From: Setoptus koraiensis
Lineage: Eukaryota; Arthropoda
Direction: 5' to 3'
DNA: 64,000 nucleotides
Assembly (NCBI GenBank): GCA_048013815.1
Contig: CM106585.1
Location: forward strand, 6,138,001 to 6,202,000
Shown: positions 35,101-43,918 of the stretch, one piece after another
How the letters are laid out: each line of letters starts with the position of its first letter
How positions within the stretch are numbered: the stretch's first letter is position 1
The notes under the pieces: generated by a model
The model's database searches: none
Told to the model about the DNA's origin: nothing
What the model saw: the letters and a program-made list of their open reading frames with translations, nothing else
Program-made: the position numbers and the translations under genes

Positions 35101-38100
35101 TATGGAGGCCAATTCGCAATCGACCGCCGAATCTAGTCAGAGTCTCATACGCAATTTAGCTGCGGGCATTCAAGCGGGACCCACAACGCCCGATCCGGGC
35201 GTCGCATTTGAATGCCGAGACGAGGGATTCTTTCCCAATCCAAAAGATTGCAAAAAATACTTCTGGTGCCTGGACAGCGGACCGGCCAATTTGGGCATTG
35301 TGGCGCACGCTTTCACCTGTCCCTCTGGGCTGTTTTTCAACACCCAAACAGAGGGTTGCGACTATCCCGACAAGGTCTCTTGCAGACAAAAGTCCTCGAG
35401 CAGCGCCACTACCACAACCACAAGCACCACCACAACGCCAAGACCGGCGCCCCAAGCTGCTGCGTCGTCGTCGTCGTCGTATGATCGCGACGCGTCGCCA
35501 TCTATCCCTGTGAGAAAGAAGCCCGATCACAGACTTAAGAGCAAGACAACCACAACTACCACCACCACAACGCCGCCACCGCCGCCAACAACCACAACTA
35601 CAACCACCACTGTGGCGCCCACAACAACCATGCAACCTGGCGCTGTTTTGCCCATCACGAACGACATTAACGAGCTTGTGGCGAGCATGCTGCAAAATCC
35701 CCATTTTGCCAATGTAATAGCCAAACAATTGGGCGTCAGTGCGCCAAATTTACAAAATCATTTGGCCGATCAGTCAATGACGGATCAGACCGGATCACAG
35801 GCGAGCGTTGGACAATTCAGCTCGGCGGGCAGCAACTCCAATTTGGGCGGCCAGGCCAGCCAGGGTCAGCCTCAACAAAACAGTCAAACTCAAGATTTGT
35901 TGCAACTGTTGAACTTGATTCAATCGCTAGGTGGAGTCGAGAAGATAGCGCCCTATCTGACCAATCCACAATTGCAACAGCAACAACAACAGCAACATCA
36001 ACAGCAACAGCAGCAGCAGCAGCATCAGTCGCATTCAAATGACAATTTAAATAATAATGAATACAATTTGATAGCCGCTGCAAATCAACTGTTACGCAAC
36101 GAGTCTCTATCGACGGCCACCATATCACCGCAGGAGCAACTGCAATACAACAATCAGCAAAACGGCAACAACCAACAGGTCAGAACACAGAGACGACCCC
36201 AACAAATTGAGGGCGGCGGCGCAATATTGGACGATGGCTCAACGAAGGAACCGTTTGTTTTCAATTACAACCAACCGCCGGCCACCAATCAACGGCTCAC
36301 TAGCGCTGCCGGCGGCAATCAAATGCAGCACCTCAACGAGGCGCTAGATATACAAAAGAGCGTCAATCAATTGCAGGGTCTAGTGTCCGCCCAGGATCCG
36401 CTCATTGGCTCGTCGGGCAATCAAAACGTGAATCAGTTGGTGACAAATCAGAACGACGCCGCGCCGGACACCACAAACAATCCTACTCAGTTGAGTCATG
36501 AGATTATGCAAAATTTGGCCCAATTGGAGTCTCTGTTTGCCTACAATCAGCCCGGCCGAGTGGCGGGCCAAGCCAACAGCCAGCAGCCATTGGTGGCGCC
36601 CGTTCCGCCGACGTCGCCCATGTTGCCCGAGGCCGTCAACGATCTGCCCCCCTTGCCCCAATCGGTGGCCAGCTTCAGCAACAACCATCATCAGTCTGTA
36701 TTCAGCAACAACAACAACAACGATCTTGTGAACGGACAACAATTGAATGGCAACAACCAACCTGTTATACGTGTCAGAGTTCCGCAGCGATCCAATCAGG
36801 TGATTAAAAAACAACAGCCATCTATGCAATCTGCAGCACAACAGCCGCCTGTCAATAGGCAACAATTGGCGAGGCAGCAACAGCGAGAACCAGTGGCCAT
36901 TTTGTCGCCCTTCATAGAGTCAACTCGACAGGGAAGTCAGAGGATAAACAACAACAACAACAACAATCAGGCAGGGGCCTCCAACAACCGCGCCAGACAG
37001 CCTCAAAAACAGCAGCAGTTGCAGCCACAGTTCAACAGCAATTTCAATGCCGACCAAAACACATTCAATGCTAATGATGCCATAGCATCGTCGAGCTTCC
37101 AGGGTCAGCCCAATCAATTCAATCACAATCACCATTTGGATCAACTGAGGGGCCAACCGCAAGGAGCTAGACGAGCAGTGAATCAGCCACAACAATTACA
37201 AACAGTGCCAACAGCGACTTTGGGCGTCGCAAATCTACAACAGCAACAACAACAACAACAGGCTCCATCTCAGAGGCGCCGACCACCAAACAGGGCGCAC
37301 AGGGTCCCATCGTCCAGTGGGTCCAGCTCAAGCCATGCGCAGGCTCGAAATTTGGTGCTATTATCGCCCGGGCCCCCCCAACAACCAATAACAACATCCA
37401 CGTCGACCGCTGCCTCATCGTTGGCCGCCACAAACACGCAATGGTCGTTGCCGGCGCAAAGTGTGGGCTCCTTTAGTCCGAGTAACACTAACCAGGCCGT
37501 CGATACCACCACTAGATCGGGCATTGTTGACGAGAGCTTAGCCGACAAAGAAATAGAGGCCAAATTGCGACTATTAGAAAATGATTACTATACATCGTCG
37601 ACAAATCCCAGTTCAGATCAGCCAAGCACAACTACATTACGCCATCATCAAACAAATGATTTCTCTTCAACAGACTCCTCTAATCCTTTCACTTTAGCCT
37701 CGATTGGATTATCCACGCAAACGCAACAACAGCCTGCCAGCAGCAGACAGCAATCAGTGGCACTGCCAGTAAAGCCCAGTCAATCAACGGTCAGTAGTGT
37801 TCAGTCAAGTCAGACAAGAGTGGGCCAAAATATGAGAAAGCAGCCAACACCAATCAGAGATCAATCATTTGACAACGATCAGGATAGTCGCGATGCAAAC
37901 ATTAGTTTAAATGGGGGCCAGGACGAAGACGAATCACCCTCAAATGTTCCCTCGTCGACCTCCGCCTCTACTAGCCAAGTGTCCACTTCCTCTTCAATTT
38001 CCTCGTCATCGTTTGGGCCAACATCTGAGGCCTCGTTGCTGGCCTCGCTGGACAACACGGGCCCGGGTGTTGTGGTAGATCCATCGAGTGGCAAATTGAC

Positions 38101-38435
38101 CTGTACTAGGCGTGGAGTGTTTGCTCATCCGCGCAGTTGTGGACAATTTATAGTATGCGCCCCTCAGTCTAGATCTCTCAAGGCGTTGAGACCCTTCGAG
38201 CATCATTGTCCAGCCGAACAAATCTTTCACGTTAGTATATTCCGGATAGTTGCCGAAACAACGATTCAATTACAATATATGCTCATGATGATCACACTCT
38301 AATTTCAATAACTAACCTTGTCCCATGCTCTATCTCTCTATTATCTATCTTCATCATTATCATTCGCAGGATTCGTTTGGAAGATGCAGACCCAAGAGCC
38401 TACAAACTGATCTGACTAAATTTTGTTTGAATTGA
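32155..38435 (+). CDS. Cht6: Group VI-type chitinase, GH18 plus two CBM14, five exons
   Basis: Exons: 32155-33509, 33674-33842, 34053-34180, 34369-38230 and 38370-38435. All introns are GT...AG, phases agree, and the product is 1859 residues. The ATG at 32155 is chosen because it starts a signal peptide (MRPASLAGLLASAAIVLG...); open sequence continues upstream. A Ser/Thr/Gln-rich segment (34-360) precedes the GH18 domain (about 364-745). The domain has KTLIAVGG, the catalytic DGLDLDWEYP (acid Glu487, with Asp483 and Asp485), MNVLTYDYY and GGVMVWTLDND. CBM14-1 lies at about 832-892 (six-Cys peritrophin type), then about 900 residues of Thr/Gln/Asn-rich linker, then CBM14-2 (about 1794-1845), which spans the last intron. 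Secreted; it hydrolyses chitin in cuticle or gut lining (family knowledge). The length and late second CBM14 fit the very large group VI (Cht6) class. AATAAA lies at 38534. The only multi-exon gene here. Confidence 0.93.
33510..33673 (+). other. Chitinase intron 1
   Basis: Donor CAG|GTGAGT and acceptor ACGCAG|ATT. It splits an Arg codon (AG|A) just after the GGWNEGSA motif. Confidence 0.9.
33843..34052 (+). other. Chitinase intron 2
   Basis: Donor AAG|GTGAGC and acceptor CGTAG|GAA, phase 0. It contains a TTATATCATG-type tandem repeat near 33975-34020. Confidence 0.9.
34181..34368 (+). other. Chitinase intron 3
   Basis: Donor CCAG|GTGAGT and acceptor AATCAG|CAA. It splits a Ser codon before NVDFMNVLTYD. 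Confidence 0.9.
38231..38369 (+). other. Chitinase intron 4
   Basis: Donor CAC|GTTAGT and acceptor TTCGCAG|GAT, phase 0. Without splicing, the frame would read on to a stop at 38302 and the second CBM14 would lose its last Cys. Confidence 0.85.
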
Positions 38436-38533
38436 TCGTTTAGACTAGCACACTAATCGACATAGTGATATTGATGATGAAATTAATCTATTGCGTCAAG
38501 TGTGTTATATAAGTGTTCTTCTGTATAGAATAG

Positions 38534-38539
38534 AATAAA
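38534..38539 (+). promoter_or_regulatory. Polyadenylation signal of the chitinase
   Basis: AATAAA about 100 bases after the TGA stop in exon 5. Confidence 0.6.
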
Positions 38540-39799
38540 CAACGTTCAAATTAGATTATCCAATGATCAGTAATAAATCGAGCTAAACGTATATGTGCGA
38601 GGAGATAAGGAGAGTTGAATTGCTTTTCGTCAGTGAATCCATTGCAATTGCCAGTCACTTGCCCATGCCGGGGTTTCCACAACCTCGTTGTTTTCTTTGA
38701 AAATAAATTGAATTCCTCTCTTAACGACCGGCGAGGCGTGAAATTCCAGCAAAATTGCATTCATCTTGGCAGTAACTGTCCACGGACAGTCACTCGAGAC
38801 CTTCTAGTTGCTGGCGGTCCCGAAAAACTACTCTAGTCCACTATCTATTTTGACCGCCATTCAGCCTAGTTAACAAGCTATCTTCGATAGACCCCACGTA
38901 TGCCCTGCAAACTCATGCTGTTCGAGCGATATCGGAAATCGGTATCACTTTATAAGAATATCATATGGTATACACTTGATGATTACTGTCTAGGTCGCGC
39001 TCAAACAGACTTTTGGGGCCGGAGGTAAGAGGTATCTTTGGTGAGGCCAGAGGGCTCTTTGCCGACTCACATTTTGTGAGTCACAAGAGACAAGTGGCTC
39101 GGAAGTGGAAGTTACGCCATTCAAAAATCGCGCCCCACCGGGGTAACAAATATCGGCATCGCATATAGTGCTGACATTTGTGACATTGTTAGTGGTCAAA
39201 ATCAAAACAATCGAAATAAATCTAAATAAAATTAAATAAATAAATAAGTTAATCATTAGTGCGCAACAATGATTGCTATTGCTCTGTGTTTCGTTTGTGG
39301 GCCGACTGAATCTAATCGATCAACTATCACCTAGGTGGAGCAGCGGTGCAATGGCGGTGTGTTGCAAAGTGGTGTCTATTATGCGCACAATAATTTTGCC
39401 CGCAGAGAGAGGTATGCCCCCGATGCAGTAGCGCAAAAGACGTAGCTTATTTAGTCCAATAGATACCTCGTCGTCGCCTACCTAAATGCTGCTGCTGTTC
39501 CGTTTGAGCGTTCCTCTCCGATTGTATCAAACGGCATCAATTACGAATGCATTATCATTGTTTTTATCATTTGTTTGTTGATACCACAACTGCTTGGACC
39601 TCACAATTATTATTATCATCATTATTGACTATATCAATCTGGAAAAGGCCCACATACACAACAATCACCATCTAGCTATCGACCAACAACAGCAACAACA
39701 CACACACACACACACACACTTCCATTATTATACTTACCATTATTCTTATTATTGCTGCTATTACTGTTATAAATATTCTTACTATCCTCCTTCTTAATA
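38540..39799. other. Intergenic, chitinase to TFIIA
   Basis: A minus-strand frame at 38990-39256 starts with ATG and would give an 88-residue peptide with a hydrophobic leader (MINLFIYLILFRFISIVLIL) and a few Cys. It could be a small secreted peptide, but nothing else supports it. A short palindrome, GACTCACATTTTGTGAGTC, lies at 39064-39082. CA-repeat and AT-rich sequence (39600-39790) form the probable 5' flank of the TFIIA gene. Confidence 0.4.
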
Positions 39800-40471
39800 A
39801 TGGTTGAGGATCTCTACGATTCAATAGTGAATGACGTGATTTCCAATGTGCGGGAGGCCTTCCTCGACGATGGAGTCGACGAACAAACACTGTCAGAATT
39901 GAAGAAGGCATGGCTGACAAAAATGAAAGAATCTTCCAAGGGCTCAGTGACTGCTGTAACGGCGCCACAAACAACAACAGTGGCACCACCAACAGCGACC
40001 GCTGCAACAAATCGACAAAACCAAATTATCAATAACAACAATAGCAACACCAACAATAATATTCATACTACAAATATAACCAATTCTATAATTACCACAA
40101 CACCAAGTAATACCACCACCACCACCTCTGCCATCAGACAACTAGATGGCTCCAATGACACTAGTGATGAAGATGATGACGAAGAAAACGAAGACGATTA
40201 TCCAGATGATGAGTTAGATATTAGCGAAGATGGCGATAGAGAAACAGATCCATCAGAGAATCGTGATGATGAAGATCCATTAAATTCGGAAGATGATGTT
40301 AGCAATGGAGACGCTTCGGAATTATTTGAAACAGATAATGTCGTTGTTTGCCAATACGACAAAATATCACGCGTCAGAAATAGGTGGAAGTTTCATCTTA
40401 AAGATGGTGTCATGAATCTACATGGGAAGGATTATGTTTTCCAGAAGGCTGTCGGCGACGCCGAATGGTAA
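39800..40471 (+). CDS. TfIIA-L: TFIIA large subunit (alpha/beta precursor)
   Basis: A 223-residue intronless ORF. The N terminus (1-48, MVEDLYDSIVNDVISNVREA then FLDDGVDEQTLSELKKAW) is the TFIIA-alpha four-helix-bundle segment. The C terminus (about 178-223, DNVVVCQYDKISRVRNRWKF, then HLKDGVMNLHGKDYVF, ending DAEW) is the TFIIA-beta barrel. Between them are a Thr/Asn-rich linker and a strongly acidic stretch (about 118-170). TFIIA stabilises TBP on promoters, and the precursor is normally cleaved by taspase between the two halves. No clear QVDG-type taspase site is visible in this shortened linker; QLDGSND is the nearest. Family members are about 330-380 residues, so the linker is about 120 residues short. 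AATAAA overlaps the TAA stop. It converges on Nup54, whose stop is 150 bases away. Confidence 0.93.
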   Translation: MVEDLYDSIVNDVISNVREAFLDDGVDEQTLSELKKAWLTKMKESSKGSVTAVTAPQTTTVAPPTATAATNRQNQIINNNNSNTNNNIHTTNITNSIITTTPSNTTTTTSAIRQLDGSNDTSDEDDDEENEDDYPDDELDISEDGDRETDPSENRDDEDPLNSEDDVSNGDASELFETDNVVVCQYDKISRVRNRWKFHLKDGVMNLHGKDYVFQKAVGDAEW

Positions 40472-40475
40472 TAAA
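40470..40475 (+). promoter_or_regulatory. AATAAA overlapping the TFIIA stop codon
   Basis: The stop TAA occupies 40469-40471 and AATAAA begins at its second base, leaving a 3' UTR of perhaps 20 bases. Confidence 0.6.
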
Positions 40476-40620
40476 CTCTATTATTAATGAGCAAAATTTG
40501 AATCAATCACACATTCTACATTTGCTCATATCGACATACACAAAAAAGAAAGCATATTATCTTGAAAGGAGGCCAGAGAAAGTTAGAGTCGGCTTAAAAA
40601 AATCCATTTCCTTTTATTGT

Positions 40621-41880
40621 TCACTTCGACGCAGTAGTCGAAGTCAATATTTTCATCAACTGGACGATACCTTGTTGCTCTTGTTTGAGGTGTGTTTTGA
40701 TATCAGACAAAAGACCTTCATCTAGATTATAGATAGAAGCACGCTGTTGTTGATTTTGCAACTGCTTCAGTTGGGACATAAGCTCACTAAGGCACCCCTT
40801 ATATTTGTTTGGAGCATGGAGTTCAGATAGGATATTCTCTAATCTAGCCCTCAACTTTTCCTCATCAGCTTGAATTGGATATCCCTTTTTGTTTGTGATC
40901 TCCTGCCAAATAAGGATCTTCAAAACTCTGTTGAATAAAAGTACCTTCTTTCTCCTACATTCATCTAGCTTGGATTTTTGGGACGCAACCCCTTTCTGTA
41001 GGGTGGCCAATTGCTCGGTCAGATTTCTAAGACGAATTTTTTGTTGTTCAGTTTCATATTGCTGTATTTTGAAACGCTCATTCAATGCTTGAAAGCCTAT
41101 CAAAGGAACCGGTATGAATCGTGATGGGTCAGGATTTTTTTGTTTGGCTTGCGTCCATGAATTGACGTCTATTCCTGCAGGTGGATTCTCCAGATACTCA
41201 TCAATATCTTGTTTACTCACTGCTGCCTGCAAAGGTATCAATTGGAGAAGATTGTTACCCATGATTTGATTCAATTGCTGAGATTGTTGGGGCTGATTGA
41301 GATGCCTGAGAATATCGTTGGCTGGTACTTTCCTATTTGTTGTGGTATCCATCATGGAGATCGTCATCATGGCTTTTTGGTCGGGCATCATCCTGATCGA
41401 TTCAATCTTGGCGTTATAGTTATGACCGAACATCATCTTGAGAGAGTTTTCCATCTGAGGGAATGAGAGCTTAATCTGATTCTCATCGGTAGTGGTTTTG
41501 ATTAAAACTCCGAAACGTTGATCATCTTTCTTGGGATTGTTTACAATTTCTGAATATCCTATGGCCTTGAATCTATGTGGCGCCATAGTGTTGGTCAGCT
41601 CGAGCGCGGGAGTGTTTACAGCATAGTAGGCTTTACCCGTGCCCCAGAAAGCCTGAAGCTTATTGAAATTTCCTATAATGGTATCTCTAGCATCATTGAA
41701 TATCCTGGGCTGAGATATTATACCCAATAATTGTTCTAGAGGTAAATTGTTAGCTTGCTGTTGTTGTTGCAGCTGTTGTTGTTGCATCTGTTGTTGTTGC
41801 ATCTGTTGTTGTTGCAACTGTTGCTGTTGCTGCTGTTGTAACATGAGTTGTTGTTGCTGTTGTTGTTGTTGTCCGAACAT
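40621..41880 (-). CDS. Nup54: Nucleoporin Nup54
   Basis: A 419-residue intronless ORF with ATG at 41880. Residues 1-45 are Gln/Met/Leu repeats with a single FG at residues 2-3. Then come the conserved Nup54 segment IGNFNKLQAFWGTGKAYY, a ferredoxin-like alpha/beta region (about 100-250, FKAIGYSEI...), and a helical coiled-coil half (about 250-419, LNERFKIQQYETEQQKIRLR, ILSELHAPNKYKGCLSELMS). In other animals the coiled coil assembles with Nup62 and Nup58 in the central transport channel, and the N terminus carries many FG repeats that bind transport receptors. Those FG repeats are absent here and replaced by polyGln. The length (about 510 in human) is short by roughly the FG region. AATAAA lies 3 bases past the stop. 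Confidence 0.93.
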   Translation of the reverse strand: MFGQQQQQQQQLMLQQQQQQQLQQQQMQQQQMQQQQLQQQQQANNLPLEQLLGIISQPRIFNDARDTIIGNFNKLQAFWGTGKAYYAVNTPALELTNTMAPHRFKAIGYSEIVNNPKKDDQRFGVLIKTTTDENQIKLSFPQMENSLKMMFGHNYNAKIESIRMMPDQKAMMTISMMDTTTNRKVPANDILRHLNQPQQSQQLNQIMGNNLLQLIPLQAAVSKQDIDEYLENPPAGIDVNSWTQAKQKNPDPSRFIPVPLIGFQALNERFKIQQYETEQQKIRLRNLTEQLATLQKGVASQKSKLDECRRKKVLLFNRVLKILIWQEITNKKGYPIQADEEKLRARLENILSELHAPNKYKGCLSELMSQLKQLQNQQQRASIYNLDEGLLSDIKTHLKQEQQGIVQLMKILTSTTASK

Positions 41881-42602
41881 GATGTTTATTTCTAGAAATT
41901 CGACCTAGCTAAAAGATATAAACATAGATTATGGTATAGGAATGACAAATGAAACGGCAGAGTAAAAAGATTTATAGTACCGCGTGATTCTCATCCAATG
42001 AATTTCTGTGCATCTCGTTGCCGAGTGTCATCTGGTGGGCTTTGCGCAAGGAACAGAATTTATAAACGAGAGCAATCGCCCATCGCAGTGCTGACGCACC
42101 TACAGCATGCCCATCACGATTATGTGCTTCTTTTTCGCTATCAGACTGTTTACTCCGATACATACGTTCAGATCCGCGAGGGCGGCGCTGCCACACTTTA
42201 TTTATCCAGCCTGAGAAATCCGCAGTTGTGGCAAATGGGGTGTTTACCTGCAGGACTGATCGAACAACTTACTATGTGTCAGTAACAGCGAAAACGGCCT
42301 ACGCTTCACTACGGGCCAGAGTACGAAATCAAGAAGAAGAAACACACACCAGGCTGAGTTGTCCGTTACAAAAGCTTTACTTGCGCCCCTAGCGGATTTA
42401 TTTGAAATTCGATGTGAAGGAAAGCATTCACGCTGACTCGATTCATTCGAATTAGTTGCTGCGCTGGATCTTGCACAGAACTAACAAATGAACGATAAGA
42501 GCCTGGAGCTGCATTTGCTTCGGTAAAATTGCTCTTTCAGACACGTGCTTTTCGCCGTTTGTCATTTAGAAATTATTCAATCAATTGAAACAAGAATCCA
42601 AA
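41881..42602. promoter_or_regulatory. Divergent promoter region, Nup54 / Peter pan
   Basis: The two genes are head to head with about 720 bases between start codons. Short open frames inside (41972-42196 on -, 41998-42285 on +) are unrecognised. The segment from about 42510 to the Peter pan ATG recurs at about 46835-46930. Confidence 0.5.
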
Positions 42603-43508
42603 ATGGTAAAATCAAGGAAAAACAATAAGCGATTCAAAGGAAGTCGATGGGAACCCAAACCACTGAAGGCTGCACCTCACTCATTTGTGATAAAGCGAGG
42701 CAAAATAGGCAAAAGTCTCCAAGAACTATTGGTAGATACTCGGTCAGTTTTGGAGCCTTTCACAGCGACTCAGCTCAAAGTGTTGAAAAAGAATAGTGTC
42801 AGAGATTTCGTCTCAGTCGCATCATGTCTTAATGTAACGCACATGTTAATCTTTACCAAAACTGAAAAATGTGCTTACTTGAGATTGTGTCGTCTACCAC
42901 GTGGACCTACACTAACCTATAAGATAATTGACTTTACGTTGACAAAAGATGTTATTAAATCTCAGAGAAAACCATACAGCTCCCAAAAAATGTTCGCTCA
43001 TGCTCCACTTATTATACTGAAATCTTTTAATGAAACAACAGGCTCCGAGGAAATCAACAACCCAAATCAACTGCAGACAATTGTTTGGCAAAGTCTATTC
43101 CCTTCTCTCGACATCAGGTACCTCAAGTTACCTCAGGTGAAGCGATGCTGTCTATTGCGTTTGGACCCCAAGACAGGCAATATTGAGTTCAGGCACTATG
43201 CAATCAGAGTTAAACCAGTTGGAGTATCAAAACCTATTAAGCGTCTCATAACGCACAAAAAGATCCCTGACTTAGGCAAATTCCATGATATAGATGAGGT
43301 TTTTGAAGATGGTGGTATGAGCAGTGGTGCATCTGACGGCGAGGACGATGAAGTGGATACATCCAGACATGTAGAGACACCTTCTAGCAAACTCAGTGAA
43401 ACTAACAAAAGTGCTGTGAGGCTAGTTGAGCTTGGTCCGCGGCTCACTCTGAGTTTGCATAAGATACAAGATGGACTTCTATGTGGAACAAAATTATTTG
43501 GCTCTTGA
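42603..43508 (+). CDS. ppan: Peter pan / SSF1-type Brix protein
   Basis: A 301-residue intronless ORF. The ATG at 42603 (MVKSRKNNKRFKGSRWE) is chosen; the frame upstream starts only with TTG. It begins with a basic segment, then the Brix domain (about 27-240) with PHSFVIKRGKIGKSLQELL, VLKKNSVRDFVSVASCLNVT, YLRLCRLPRGPTLTYKI, SLFPSLDI and CCLLRLDPKTGNIEFRHYAI. The C-terminal part carries an acidic Ser-rich patch. Family members act in nucleolar assembly of the 60S subunit and 27S pre-rRNA processing. Peter pan proteins are typically 400-470 residues, so the lysine-rich C-terminal tail is reduced. AATAAA lies 25 bases after the stop. A second copy of its 5' third sits 4.3 kb downstream. Confidence 0.93.
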   Translation: MVKSRKNNKRFKGSRWEPKPLKAAPHSFVIKRGKIGKSLQELLVDTRSVLEPFTATQLKVLKKNSVRDFVSVASCLNVTHMLIFTKTEKCAYLRLCRLPRGPTLTYKIIDFTLTKDVIKSQRKPYSSQKMFAHAPLIILKSFNETTGSEEINNPNQLQTIVWQSLFPSLDIRYLKLPQVKRCCLLRLDPKTGNIEFRHYAIRVKPVGVSKPIKRLITHKKIPDLGKFHDIDEVFEDGGMSSGASDGEDDEVDTSRHVETPSSKLSETNKSAVRLVELGPRLTLSLHKIQDGLLCGTKLFGS

Positions 43509-43918
43509 ATGACAACATTTTCGCAATTTTCTAATAAATAACAAATTTCGACAACTATATGAAAAAATCATATAAAATTATTATTATGTCGATACTCTAG
43601 AGTCTATAGGTGACCAATTGCCATTACTCCTACGATTGATTGATGTTGAAAATAACAATTGGCCACCTAGCGTGAAAACTCGCAAACTATTTCTAACGTA
43701 TTATCACTCGTGTGCGAATGATGCACGCATGTGAACGATGCATCTGGTGGTTCGCGTGTTGCGTGTAAACAAATTTCTACAAGAAATCGGACGTTTATCC
43801 AAATATACAAGTATTAGTAATACATTACATTCGATTACAATCTTCTATTTTGTATCATATTATTTATTATACATAATTATATTTATTCAATCACAGAAAA
43901 ATACTAATTTCAATAAAA
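43509..43918. other. Spacer between Peter pan and kinesin-5
   Basis: AT-rich, 410 bases, with AATAAA at 43533. An imperfect inverted repeat is made of AGGTGACCAATTG (about 43608) and CAATTGGCCACCT (about 43656). It is presumably the promoter of the kinesin gene. Confidence 0.5.

Noticed and set aside
41972-42285. Overlapping frames on both strands between Nup54 and Peter pan
   Set aside because: They lie in the divergent promoter region and neither resembles a known protein.
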